A DNA stretch of 34,811 nt from an uncultured Verrucomicrobia subdivision 3 bacterium (GCA_903820285.1 CAIJGS010000225.1:1-34811), one strand, 5' to 3'; counted from the first letter of the stretch, positions 1-7,881 are shown. Notes: generated from the sequence alone by a model not told the origin. Numbers and translations: made by a program.

Positions 1-1143
1 GTGCTCCGCCGCGTGCCGGATCTCAGCGATACCCGGTTCATGGTGCAGATTCTCAAATCGCTCGGTGCCAGCGCCACCTTCGAGAACGGCACCGTCACGG
101 TTCATGCCAAGAAAATTACCGGCTTTGCCGATTATGATCTCGTCCGCAAAATGCGCGGTTCCATCTGCATTGCCGGGCCCCTGCTCGGCCGCTTGCGCAA
201 GGCGCGCATCTCGCTGCCCGGCGGCTGCATCATCGGTGCCCGCCCTATCAATCTGCATCTCAAGGGCTTTGCCGCCCTGGGTGCCAAGATCAAAATTGAT
301 GGCGGCTACGTGGATGCTGTTGCCAAAAAATTGACCGGGGCCATCACCTTCCTCGGTGGCCGCGCCGGTTCCACCGTGCTCGGTACCGCCAACGTCATGA
401 TGGCCGCCACCCTCGCCGAGGGCGTGACCGTCATTGAAAGCGCCGCCTGCGAACCCGAAGTCGTGGATCTCGCGAATTTCCTTATCGCCATGGGCGCGCA
501 AATCTCCGGTGCCGGCAGCCCCACCATTACCATCACCGGCGTGGACAAGCTTCATGGCGCGGAACACGAAATCATTCCCGACCGCATCGAAGCCATCACC
601 TTCGCCGCCGCCGCCGCCGCCACCAACGGCGAAGTCACCATCAAAGGCGCGCGCCCCGACCATTTCCGGGCTGTGATCGACAAGCTGAACGAAGCCAACG
701 TGCTGGTAGAACGCAGCGGAGCCAATCTGGTGGTAAAGCGCAAGGGCAAACTCAAGCCCGTGGACGTCACCACCATGCCGTACTCCGGTTTCCCGACCGA
801 TGCCCAAGCCCAGCTCATGTCCCTGCTCACCCTCGCTCCCGGCATCAGCATCATCACCGAACGGATTTTTGAATCCCGCTTCATGCACGTCAGCGAACTG
901 ACCCGCCTGGGCGCGGACATCGAAATCGAAGGACCCAGCGCCATCGTCAAAGGCGGCAAACCGTTAAGCGGCGCCCCCGTGATGGCCAGCGATTTGCGCG
1001 CCTCCGCCGCCCTCATCATTGCCGGTCTCGCCGCCACCGGCACCACCCAGGTGAACCGTATCTACCATCTGGACCGCGGCTACGAGCAGATGGATGTAAA
1101 ACTGAAGCAACTCGGCGCCCGCATCCAGCGCGTGGAAGAATAA
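1..1143 (+). CDS. murA: UDP-N-acetylglucosamine 1-carboxyvinyltransferase, 5' end missing
   Basis: MurA transfers enolpyruvate from phosphoenolpyruvate to UDP-GlcNAc, the first committed step of peptidoglycan synthesis in the cytoplasm. The visible 380 residues match the family from the 'LRRVPDLSDT' segment to the C terminus, so about 40 N-terminal residues lie outside the window; the GTG at base 1 is an internal Val codon, not the start. The active-site loop PGGCIIGARP carries the catalytic Cys (visible residue 76, equivalent to E. coli Cys115), so fosfomycin sensitivity would be expected. FPTDAQAQ supplies the conserved Asp and YHLDRGYE the C-terminal Arg. The gene faces smpB tail to tail, with a large imperfect inverted repeat between them. 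No frameshift is seen. The identification is secure. Confidence 0.97.
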   Translation: MLRRVPDLSDTRFMVQILKSLGASATFENGTVTVHAKKITGFADYDLVRKMRGSICIAGPLLGRLRKARISLPGGCIIGARPINLHLKGFAALGAKIKIDGGYVDAVAKKLTGAITFLGGRAGSTVLGTANVMMAATLAEGVTVIESAACEPEVVDLANFLIAMGAQISGAGSPTITITGVDKLHGAEHEIIPDRIEAITFAAAAAATNGEVTIKGARPDHFRAVIDKLNEANVLVERSGANLVVKRKGKLKPVDVTTMPYSGFPTDAQAQLMSLLTLAPGISIITERIFESRFMHVSELTRLGADIEIEGPSAIVKGGKPLSGAPVMASDLRASAALIIAGLAATGTTQVNRIYHLDRGYEQMDVKLKQLGARIQRVEE

Positions 1144-1146
1144 GGA

Positions 1147-1262
1147 CGGGATAACGGCATAGAACGCAGAGAGCGCAGAGAGTGGGAAAAGACGGCCAGA
1201 CAGGTGAAAACCTCGGCAAAGTTTTTTCTCTGTGCTCTTTGTGTTCTCTGCGGTTAATCCCG
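1147..1262. repeat. Large imperfect inverted repeat of the 'AACGCAGAGA' family
   Basis: The left arm (1147-1182) and right arm (about 1228-1262) are near reverse complements over about 35 bases, with a roughly 45-base loop. The core AGAACGCAGAGA recurs in the pgi upstream region, and a single arm lies at 2827-2866. The element sits between the convergent genes murA and smpB, so it could end transcription from both sides, but no clean U-tract follows either arm. It is probably a dispersed intergenic repeat with a possible secondary role as a terminator. Confidence 0.7.
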
Positions 1263-1279
1263 TCGTTTGACGGGTGATT

Positions 1280-1732
1280 TTACCCCCGCACATGACGCAT
1301 CGTGGCGCGCTTCATTTCCATGTCCGAATCACGCTTCTTGAGATCCTCGCGCTTGTCGAAGGACTGCTTGCCCTTGCCGACCGCCAGCGCCACCTTCACC
1401 TTGCCGTTTTTCCAATAGAACGATAGCGGAAAGATGGCATGACCTTTGATGCCGCCCATTTCGAACAGCTTACGGATCTCCGGCTTGTTCAGCAGCAGCT
1501 TGCGCGGGGCCTTCGTCTGATGATTGTTCAGGTTGCCGTGCGTATATTCGTCAATGTGCGCGTTGTAGAGCCAGACCTCCTCCTTTTCGACGCGGGCAAA
1601 GGCGTCGCCGATCTGCCCCAGCCCCGCGCGCAGGGCCTTGACCTCCGTGCCGTGCAGCACAATGCCCGCCTCGAACGTGTCGAGGATGATATAATCGCGG
1701 CGGGCCTTATGGTTGGTCACAATATCGGACAT
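1280..1732 (-). CDS. smpB: SsrA-binding protein SmpB
   Basis: SmpB binds tmRNA and delivers it to stalled ribosomes for trans-translation. The 150-residue product has the usual family length and order: a start with NHKARRDY, the conserved GTEVKALRAG stretch, the 'YNAHI..Y' strand, a RKLLLNK segment, and a basic C-terminal tail (KREDLKKRD and onward) that forms a helix in the ribosome mRNA channel. The ATG at 1732 fits the family N terminus. It is the last gene of a minus-strand run Nudix-tadA-smpB; 30 bases separate it from tadA, suggesting cotranscription. No tmRNA gene is visible in this window. Confidence 0.97.
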   Translation of the reverse strand: MSDIVTNHKARRDYIILDTFEAGIVLHGTEVKALRAGLGQIGDAFARVEKEEVWLYNAHIDEYTHGNLNNHQTKAPRKLLLNKPEIRKLFEMGGIKGHAIFPLSFYWKNGKVKVALAVGKGKQSFDKREDLKKRDSDMEMKRATMRHVRG

Positions 1733-1762
1733 GCGTACAGTATAACCGCAAATGGCGGAAAC

Positions 1763-2248
1763 TCACGGTGATTTTGCCGCGCGCTGTTCCGCGAAAAAGT
1801 TCTTCAACAGCGCCCGACACTCGTCCACCCGCACCCCGGCCGTGATTTCGCAGCGATGATTCAGCGTGGGAAACTGCAGCAGATTCATGGCCCCGCCCGC
1901 CGCCCCGCCCTTGGCATCCCCGGCACCAAACACCACCCGCGCCAGCCGCGTATGCACCACCGCCCCCGCGCACATCGGGCACGGCTCCTTTGTCACATAG
2001 AGCGTGCAATCCGTCAGCCGCCAGTCGCCTACCGCACTTTCCGCCTGCGTTAGCACCAGCATTTCCGCGTGGGCGGTGGCGTCCTTGAGCGTTTCCACCT
2101 GGTTATAGGCCCGGGCAATGATCCGGCCGGCGCGCACAATCACCGCGCCCACCGGCACCTCCTCGCGATCATACGCCTTGGCGGCCTGGCGCAGCGCCTC
2201 GCCCATGAAATACTCGTCACTGTGCAGGTCAATGATCGGCTCGCTCAT
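1763..2248 (-). CDS. tadA: tRNA-specific adenosine deaminase TadA
   Basis: TadA deaminates adenosine 34 to inosine in tRNA-Arg(ACG), allowing one tRNA to read several codons. The 161-residue protein has the cytidine/deoxycytidylate deaminase zinc site: HAE at residues 60-62 (His ligand and catalytic Glu) and PCPMC at 89-93 (two Cys ligands). The context 'DATAHAE' and 'EPCPMCAGA' is typical of TadA rather than of guanine deaminases. The ATG start at 2248 has no obvious Shine-Dalgarno sequence. It lies 14 bases after the Nudix gene and 30 bases before smpB, all on the minus strand, consistent with an operon of small housekeeping genes. Confidence 0.93.
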   Translation of the reverse strand: MSEPIIDLHSDEYFMGEALRQAAKAYDREEVPVGAVIVRAGRIIARAYNQVETLKDATAHAEMLVLTQAESAVGDWRLTDCTLYVTKEPCPMCAGAVVHTRLARVVFGAGDAKGGAAGGAMNLLQFPTLNHRCEITAGVRVDECRALLKNFFAEQRAAKSP

Positions 2249-2262
2249 AATTCAAAAATTAA

Positions 2263-2772
2263 TCAGGCCGGCTGCCCCGGCGCCAGCACCTGTTCCAACG
2301 TCCAATCATTACGCCCATCGGGATGGCAATGGCAATGCGCCGCGAAAAAGCCCCCGCGATGCTGCCAGAACCACGGCCAGATCTGCTCCCGATCCGTCTG
2401 CGGAATCTTCAGCCCGGCAATCACTTCGCGCGGGAAAAATTCAAACCGGCCCTCCGCATGCGGCGGCGGCAGCGATTTCAGTTTCACCTTTACCTCGAAC
2501 AGGAACATCAGCCAATGCGTCTGCCCCTGAAACCCATGCTCGCTGATCAGTCCGGCCAGGTGCAGGTCGGAGGGTTTCAGCACCAGCCCCGCCTCTTCAT
2601 GCGCCTCCCGACAGGCGCACACATAAGGCGATTCCCCAATCTCCATCTTCAGCTTGCCCCCGCACGGACTCCAAAAGCCGCGATTCGGCTCCTGCGCCCG
2701 CTCGAGCAGCAGTACATCATCGCGCTCATTAAAACAATAGAGCAGCGTCGCAATCTTGTAAGGCAAAGCCAT
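2263..2772 (-). CDS. Nudix hydrolase
   Basis: Nudix enzymes hydrolyse nucleoside diphosphates linked to another group, using Mg2+. The 169-residue protein has a recognisable Nudix box near residues 40-65: GGKLKMEIGES, then REAHEEAGL with the metal-binding Glu residues. The spacing from the conserved Gly to the first Glu is two residues longer than the canonical G-x5-E. The C-terminal part (FFPREVIAGLKIPQTD, then a Trp/His-rich segment) resembles Nudix proteins of the 8-oxo-dGTP-diphosphatase-like type, but the substrate cannot be read from sequence. The ATG at 2772 is divergent from the thioredoxin-like gene and heads the run leading to tadA and smpB. Confidence 0.85.
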   Translation of the reverse strand: MALPYKIATLLYCFNERDDVLLLERAQEPNRGFWSPCGGKLKMEIGESPYVCACREAHEEAGLVLKPSDLHLAGLISEHGFQGQTHWLMFLFEVKVKLKSLPPPHAEGRFEFFPREVIAGLKIPQTDREQIWPWFWQHRGGFFAAHCHCHPDGRNDWTLEQVLAPGQPA

Positions 2773-2826
2773 GCTGCAATGTTGAATTTCCCCTGCCGAA
2801 AGTCGAGTTTCGAAACAGGCCCTCCT

Positions 2827-2866
2827 TTCCCTCTCTCTGTTCTATGCGTTCCTTGCGGTTAATCCT
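2827..2866. repeat. Single arm of the 'AACGCAGAGA' intergenic repeat
   Basis: This stretch reads, on the reverse strand, as GGATTAACCGCAAGGAACGC followed by a purine-rich AGAGAGAG run. It closely matches the right arm of the repeat after murA and the arms upstream of pgi. No matching second arm lies nearby, so this is a half or degenerate copy. It lies in the divergent gap between the Nudix gene and the thioredoxin-like gene. Confidence 0.5.
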
Positions 2867-2939
2867 TCCCGCCCGTTGGCCGGATACCATGAATTGGGGA
2901 GTGCATCCGGGGCCGGGCTGGCCTATAGTTTCACCCAAT

Positions 2940-4034
2940 ATGTTGAAAAGGAATTGCCTTTGCGAGCTGGTGATCGGATTTGCCACCTTGATCTCGGTCG
3001 GTCTGACCTCCGCCCAGACCGCCACCAACGATCCGGCCGCCAAGGCGTGGAACGACCTGCAACTCGCCGCCCAGCTGCCGCCGCAACCCGCCGAGTGGCA
3101 GACCAATAAGCCCACGCAGGCGCAGCAAGAAGCGTTTTATCAGAAGCTGAGCCAGGTTGCCGTGGCCGCCGCCGCCAAGGCCGCGGATTATGCCACCCAG
3201 TTTTCGGGTACCACCAACGCCATTGCCGGCAAGTTGTTCCAATGTAAAATGCTCCGCCTCGCCTGCGCCTATGGCGACACCAACCAATTCGCGCCCTGGG
3301 AGGCGGCCCAAACGGCCCTCCTCAAAGATCCGGGCCTGGTCGAACCCGCCCGGTTCAGCGTGCGGGCGGATGTCATTACCCGTAAAAGATACCTGTTGGA
3401 AACGGGTGCCAACCCCACGCCGGACAGCATCGAGCAGGAGTTGCAGGCCTTGGTAAAAGATTATCCCGGCACTGACCGGCCCCTCCAGATGCTGTTGACC
3501 TTTGCCGGCAATGAAGCCACGCCCGATCAGGCCCGCGCCATCGTTAAAGAAATCCTCTCCCTCTCGCCCACCAACCATGAAACCGCCCTCAAAGCGGAAG
3601 GTGTCGTTCGCCGGCTCGACGCGCCCGGCAAGCCCCTGGACATCAAATTCACCGCCCTCGATCAGCGGCCCGTGGATCTGAGCCAGATGAAAGGCAAGGT
3701 AGTGCTGGTGGATTTCTGGGCAACCTGGTGCGGTCCCTGCGTGGCGGAGTTCCCTAACGTGAAAGCCGCCTACGAAAAGTATCATGACAAAGGCTTCGAG
3801 ATCGTCGGCATCAGCTTCGATTTCAAGGAAGAGCCCCTGCACCGCTTTATTGAGAAGCGTGGCATGCCGTGGCCCCAATATTTTGACGGCAAGGCTTGGT
3901 CAAATCCCTATTCCCTGAACTATGGCATCTGCGGCATTCCGACCATGTGGCTCGTGGATAAAAAAGGCATTCTCCGCGAGGTCAATGCCGGCGATAACCT
4001 AATCAACAAGCTCGAGAAATTGCTGGCCGAGTAG
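2940..4034 (+). CDS. Secreted TlpA-like thioredoxin-fold protein
   Basis: This is a 364-residue exported thiol-disulfide protein. From the ATG at 2940 it begins with a signal peptide (basic LKR, hydrophobic stretch, possible cleavage after TSA), which is why I prefer this start to the longer frame opening at 2844. Residues about 30-235 form a helical, Ala-rich region without a recognised domain. A TlpA/AhpC-type thioredoxin fold follows, with VDFWATWCGPC placing the redox pair at Cys264 and Cys267, and the cis-Pro loop GIPTMWLVD near the C terminus. Such proteins commonly reduce or oxidise cell-envelope proteins; whether this one is a reductase or resembles TlpA of cytochrome c maturation cannot be told. 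An extra Cys precedes the cis-Pro loop (GICGIPT). A GC-rich hairpin follows the stop. Confidence 0.88.
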   Translation: MLKRNCLCELVIGFATLISVGLTSAQTATNDPAAKAWNDLQLAAQLPPQPAEWQTNKPTQAQQEAFYQKLSQVAVAAAAKAADYATQFSGTTNAIAGKLFQCKMLRLACAYGDTNQFAPWEAAQTALLKDPGLVEPARFSVRADVITRKRYLLETGANPTPDSIEQELQALVKDYPGTDRPLQMLLTFAGNEATPDQARAIVKEILSLSPTNHETALKAEGVVRRLDAPGKPLDIKFTALDQRPVDLSQMKGKVVLVDFWATWCGPCVAEFPNVKAAYEKYHDKGFEIVGISFDFKEEPLHRFIEKRGMPWPQYFDGKAWSNPYSLNYGICGIPTMWLVDKKGILREVNAGDNLINKLEKLLAE

Positions 4035-4040
4035 CCGGCC

Positions 4041-4068
4041 GGGTGGCTGGAAGCCATTCCCGCCACCC
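4041..4068 (+). terminator. Hairpin after the thioredoxin-like gene
   Basis: GGGTGGC (4041-4047) pairs perfectly with GCCACCC (4062-4068) across a 14-base loop, starting 7 bases after the stop codon. No U-tract follows, so intrinsic termination is uncertain; it may instead protect the transcript 3' end. Confidence 0.4.
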
Positions 4069-4220
4069 TCTGAGAATCCCAATTGGATTTCCGCCCCTCA
4101 TAGAGCCGCCCAAAGGGAATGCAGACAGCTCATTCTCTCTGCGTATCTCTCCGTCTTCGGCGCCTCCTCATCAGGTCCCTGAATCCCGTTGGAGGGTGTT
4201 ACGAAAAGATTTGCAATTAA

Positions 4221-4249
4221 TTGACATAAGGTTAGATACGCTTATACAA
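4221..4249 (+). promoter_or_regulatory. Sigma-70-type promoter inside the IS left end
   Basis: TTGACA at 4221-4226 and TATACA at 4244-4249 are separated by 17 bases: a perfect -35 hexamer, a four-of-six -10 hexamer and the optimal spacer. It lies just inside the left inverted repeat and points into the transposase remnant, so it is probably the original transposase promoter. It could now drive readthrough toward recG. Confidence 0.5.
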
Positions 4250-5038
4250 CGAAAAAAACGCGCTGGACCTGTATAGTGCGCAGCGGGCGCGGATTGGCGG
4301 CCGCAGCCGCAAAGACGGCTACAAAAAGCACAGGCTCCGCTTGTGGTTGCGTCAGTATCAGCCAGCGATATTGCCGGCCCCGTTGATTTCCTGGACCTCC
4401 CCGGCCAATCGTGATGAAATGGTCTTTCACGAACCCAGCGGGTATTATTACGCCCGGCGATTGTTGTGGACTCCGGATATTGTGGTTGGGGATTTGGGCT
4501 ACCTCGGGCTGGACGCCCAGCGGCGACTGCGGGAAGGTCGGCAGGTGGCTTTGGTCACCAAATTCCGTTCGGACCTGGCGCTGCCCGATGCGTTTGATGA
4601 CCCCTTGCACCTGACCTGCGAAGAGGGTCAGGAACTGCGCTGGTTGGGTTTGCAGGCCGCAGAACAATTACACTGGTTTGGGGTCTCGGATCCGGCCCCG
4701 TTTTGTCCTTGGTGCTGGCAGCGCAGTACCTGCCCGCAGGAATTTTCCTTCCGGCCGCGGAGCCTGAGATTCTTTTTGGTACGTATCCGTTTAGTTCATG
4801 CGTAGGTCAACACTGCTCCGCCAAGCGCGTTCCCGGATCGATGCCTCGCACTCGTATGAGAAAAACCAACTCGGCTTGAGTCAGTTTTTATCTGAATAGT
4901 TTTCGGCTGGCTTGGATCGTCTGTCTATTGGCTAATATGGTGGCTCTGCTCCGGGCCAAGGCCCTGATCAGAGAACCAGAAAAAACCGATCTGCTGGCTC
5001 CAATGCGACCCAAACGGATGCCTTTGGACCTCTTTTGA
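4236..5038 (+). pseudogene. IS4-family-like transposase, N-terminally truncated and frameshifted
   Basis: Reading from 4236 gives a transposase-like catalytic segment: GGRSRKDGYKKHRLRLWLRQ, then PDIVVGDLGYLGLDAQRR (the 'vvgD-GY' second acidic residue of DDE enzymes) and VALVTKFRSD, then a Cys-rich patch CPWCWQRSTCPQEF. Near 4755 the homology shifts frame (EPEILFGTYPFSS), shifts again near 4825 (ARSRIDASHSYEKNQLGLSQ), and shifts once more near 4893 (NSFRLAWIVCLLANMVALLR), ending at the TGA 5036-5038 after MRPKRMPLDLF. At least three frameshifts and the loss of the N-terminal domain with the first catalytic Asp make it inactive. The family assignment rests on motif memory; the pseudogene status is directly visible from the frame changes. 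Confidence 0.75.
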
Positions 5039-5304
5039 ATCGTTATGCCATTTTGAAAAAACTTCAAAAAACACCCATTCCCCACTTTTGGGCATTTTGA
5101 ATTTCGTAATACCCTCCGTTGGGATTGAATACCCCTCGCGAGTGATGTTCCCACATGAGTTGGCATTGGGAACGGCGCAAGAACGGCGGATGATTGAAAA
5201 ATATCCGGCCAATTTTCGTCCGCCGCCGCCAAAAACGTCACCGAATTACTCCGCTTTGCTGTTGCACCTTGCTCTGTGACCTCTAGGATTTCGGCGGAAA
5301 GGTC

Positions 5305-7401
5305 ATGTCGAACCCGGAACATTCCGTGCCGCCGGCCGCCGCTGTAAGCGGTGGCGAGGCAGAGGCGTCGCCACTGCCGATGCAATGGCCGGTTACCGCG
5401 GTCCGGGGGGTGGGCAGCGAGCGGGCAAAACTGCTCGCGAAGCTGGACATTCATACGGTGGAAGATCTGCTCCTCCACAAACCACGCCGCTATGAGGATC
5501 GCCGCAAATTTCTTCCGATTCGCGACCTTAAATTAAAAGAGGCGGCCACGGTGCGTGGCAAAATTGTGGCGGCCGGCGTCAAACGCTGGAAGCGTGGAGA
5601 GCGCGCGATGTTTGAATGTGTTTTCGATGATGGCACCGCCCTCCTGCATTGCCGTTGGTGGCAGGCCCAGCCATGGATGGAAGACTGGTATGCTGTGAAC
5701 CGCGAATTTCTCGTGTACGGCAAACCCGATTCGCTGAAGCCGCGCAATATTGATCATCCGGAAACCGAACTGGTCGAGCCAGGCGAAGATGAATTCATCC
5801 ACGTCAACCGCATCGTGCCGGTGCATGCACTGACGGATGGCCTGACCGCCCGGGTGGTCCGCACACTGGTCTGGCAGGCGCTGGAAAAATTTGAAGCCCA
5901 AGTGCCTGAGCCGGCCTGGGGACATTTGCCGGTGTTGGGGTCGCCGTTACCGCTGACTCGGGAAAAGAGCACCGCCCGCGATCTGCCATTTCTCACCGGC
6001 CTGCCCACGCGCGCCAACGCGGTGCATATGGTGCATTTCCCAGAGGAATTGACGGATGTGGAAATCGGCCGCCAGCGGCTGGCGCTGGATGAGTTCACGG
6101 CCCTGCAAATTCAAATCCAATCCCGCCGCAAAAAATTTGAGGTCAATGCCCGGGCGCTGCCCTGCGGCGGCGACAACCGCCTGATGAAACCGTTTCTGGT
6201 GGCGCTCGGCTTCAAACTGACCGGCGCGCAAACCAGCGTGCTGCGCGAAATCCGGGCCGACCTCGGCGGCGAACATCCCATGCGCCGGCTGTTGCAAGGG
6301 GACGTGGGGTCTGGCAAAACGGCGGTGGCCGCGTGCAGTGCGCTGATGACTTTGGAAAGCGGTTTCAATGTGGCGCTGATGGCTCCGACAGAAATTCTGG
6401 CGGAACAGCACTACCGGAATTTTGAGAAGTGGTTTACGCCGCTCGGCATCAATCTGGCTTTGCAAACCGGGAGCCAGAAATCGGGAAACACCACGCCGGC
6501 GGCCACAAACAAATCCGGCACCCTGTACATCGGCACCCACGCTTTGTTTACCGACGGCTTTGAGCTGCCACAGCTCGGCCTGGTGATCATTGACGAACAG
6601 CACAAGTTCGGCGTGACCCAGCGGGAGGCACTCGTACGCAAAGGCAATTACCCGCACCTGCTGGTGATGACCGCCACGCCGATTCCGCGCACGCTGGGAT
6701 TGACGCTTTACGGTGACCTTGATGTCTCGGTGATCGATGAATTGCCGTCAGGGCGTGGCAGCATCAAGACGTTTGTGCGGACCACGGAAAAGCTGCCGAA
6801 AGTATTCGAGTTCATCCGCGAAAAAATCACGGCGGGACGGCAGGCGTACATTGTCTATCCCCGCGTTGATGTGGCGGACACGGACAAAGACATCAAGGCC
6901 GTGACCAAGGAATTTGAAACGGTCAAAAAAGCGCTGGCCCCATTCCAGGCCGGACTACTGCACGGCCGCATCAAACCGGCAGAAAAAGAATTGGCGATGG
7001 CATCTTTCCGCGCGAATAAAATTCAAGTGCTCGTGGCCACCTCGCTGATTGAGGTAGGCGTGGATGTGCCCAATGCCACCGTGATGCTGATTGAAAACGC
7101 GGAACATTTCGGTCTCGCCCAGTTGCATCAGTTGCGGGGACGTATCGGCCGCGGCGCACATGAGAGTTTTTGCATTCTGATTTCTGATGCACTGACGGAC
7201 GAGGCGCAAGCGCGGTTGAAAATTCTCGCGGAGACTACTGACGGTTTCAAGATCGCGGAAGCGGACCTGAAATTGCGCGGGCCGGGTGAACTGTTGGGCC
7301 AGCGGCAAAGCGGTTCCATGCGGCTGCGGTTTGGCAATCTGGCGGAGGATTTGAATCTTATCCGACAGGCGCGGGTTTTGGCGGCCAAAATCCTCGCATG
7401 A
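5305..7401 (+). CDS. recG: ATP-dependent DNA helicase RecG
   Basis: RecG remodels stalled replication forks and branch-migrates recombination intermediates. The 698-residue protein begins with a short non-conserved leader, then the helix-hairpin segment AVRGVGSERAKLLAKL and the OB-fold wedge domain (about 70-190), which grips the branched DNA. The SF2 helicase core follows: Walker A GDVGSGKT (332-339), the DEQH box at 430-433 in DEQHKFG, TATPIPRT (motif III), ATSLIEVGVDVPNA, and QLRGRIGRG (motif VI), then the TRG-like C terminus (DLKLRGPGELLGQRQSG). The ATG at 5305 follows GGAAAGG, a good ribosome site. The IS remnant lies directly upstream. Length and motif order are normal for the family. 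Confidence 0.97.
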   Translation: MSNPEHSVPPAAAVSGGEAEASPLPMQWPVTAVRGVGSERAKLLAKLDIHTVEDLLLHKPRRYEDRRKFLPIRDLKLKEAATVRGKIVAAGVKRWKRGERAMFECVFDDGTALLHCRWWQAQPWMEDWYAVNREFLVYGKPDSLKPRNIDHPETELVEPGEDEFIHVNRIVPVHALTDGLTARVVRTLVWQALEKFEAQVPEPAWGHLPVLGSPLPLTREKSTARDLPFLTGLPTRANAVHMVHFPEELTDVEIGRQRLALDEFTALQIQIQSRRKKFEVNARALPCGGDNRLMKPFLVALGFKLTGAQTSVLREIRADLGGEHPMRRLLQGDVGSGKTAVAACSALMTLESGFNVALMAPTEILAEQHYRNFEKWFTPLGINLALQTGSQKSGNTTPAATNKSGTLYIGTHALFTDGFELPQLGLVIIDEQHKFGVTQREALVRKGNYPHLLVMTATPIPRTLGLTLYGDLDVSVIDELPSGRGSIKTFVRTTEKLPKVFEFIREKITAGRQAYIVYPRVDVADTDKDIKAVTKEFETVKKALAPFQAGLLHGRIKPAEKELAMASFRANKIQVLVATSLIEVGVDVPNATVMLIENAEHFGLAQLHQLRGRIGRGAHESFCILISDALTDEAQARLKILAETTDGFKIAEADLKLRGPGELLGQRQSGSMRLRFGNLAEDLNLIRQARVLAAKILA

Positions 7402-7473
7402 AGCCAGCCGGGCCGGCAGCCTATGCCTTAATTTCAGTTTTGCTTTTTCCAGCCGGGGGCGTAGTTTGCTGGC

Positions 7474-7842
7474 ATGAAGACGTTGCCATCCCTTTTGATC
7501 CTCGCCGCCGCCGCGGGGCTGCTGGCGGGCTGCGGTAAAAAAACGGAAACTCCGCCGACCGCCACAAATGCGACAGGGCGCTATGATTCCGGCAATCCCA
7601 TGACTGCCCCGGCGGACTACGTCGGCGCCGTGGTGCAGGCCAAGAAATATTCCGAAAAGCAAATTGATCTCGCCTACGTGAACCAAGCCATCCAGCAATT
7701 TCAAGCGGGCGAAGGCCGGTTGCCCAAAAGCCTGGACGAACTGGTGGAGGAACACTACCTCGGAAAAGTTCCGGATGCTCCGTTTGGCTACCAGATCAAC
7801 TATGATCCGGCAACCGGGATTGTCAAAGTGGAGAAAAAATAA
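7474..7842 (+). CDS. Small lipoprotein with a pseudopilin-like C-terminal segment
   Basis: The 122-residue product starts with a lipoprotein signal: a hydrophobic LLILAAAAGLLAGC with the acylated Cys at residue 20, then a Lys-rich tether. The mature part ends in RLPKSLDELV...YLGKVPDAPFGYQINYDP, a pattern I know from verrucomicrobial small proteins and similar to the C-terminal strand region of type II secretion G-type pseudopilins (x-LP-x-SLDEL...P-x-DPWG-like). It lacks the N-terminal pilin helix, so it is not a pilin. Its function is unknown. It follows recG by about 70 bases and ends just before a strong terminator. Confidence 0.75.
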   Translation: MKTLPSLLILAAAAGLLAGCGKKTETPPTATNATGRYDSGNPMTAPADYVGAVVQAKKYSEKQIDLAYVNQAIQQFQAGEGRLPKSLDELVEEHYLGKVPDAPFGYQINYDPATGIVKVEKK

Positions 7843-7881
7843 CGGGGTTACCGCCGTTACCAGCGAGGATTTTTCCCGACC

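Larger units (their letters stand above)
4182..5126 (+). mobile_element. Decayed IS4-like insertion sequence with both terminal inverted repeats
   Basis: The left end (4182-4206, starting AATCCCGTTGGAGGGTGTTA) and the reverse complement of the right end (5102-5126, starting AATCCCAACGGAGGGTATTA) match at 21 of 25 positions. They enclose a frameshifted transposase that ends 64 bases before the right end. The 945-base length is too short for an intact element of this type: the N-terminal part of the transposase is missing, so an internal deletion has joined the left end to the middle of the gene. I could not identify target-site duplications. The whole stretch 4035-5304 holds no other gene. Confidence 0.75.

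Noticed and set aside
1..3. GTG at base 1 as the murA start
   Set aside because: MurA proteins have about 40 more residues before the LRRVPDLSDT segment; the codon is an internal valine and the gene is cut by the window edge.
4231..4250. GTTAGAT resembling an integron attC core half (GTTRRRY)
   Set aside because: The matching RYYYAAC half does not fit at any nearby position and no integrase or cassette layout is present; a seven-base degenerate match is expected by chance.
5088..5279. Small plus frame between the IS right end and recG
   Set aside because: It begins inside the IS, includes its inverted repeat, and shows no domain or good ribosome site; 5127-5304 otherwise holds nothing I can name.
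4888..5478. Minus-strand 196-codon frame over the IS end and recG start
   Set aside because: It overlaps the recG start and the right end of the IS, has no recognisable motif and depends on decayed sequence.
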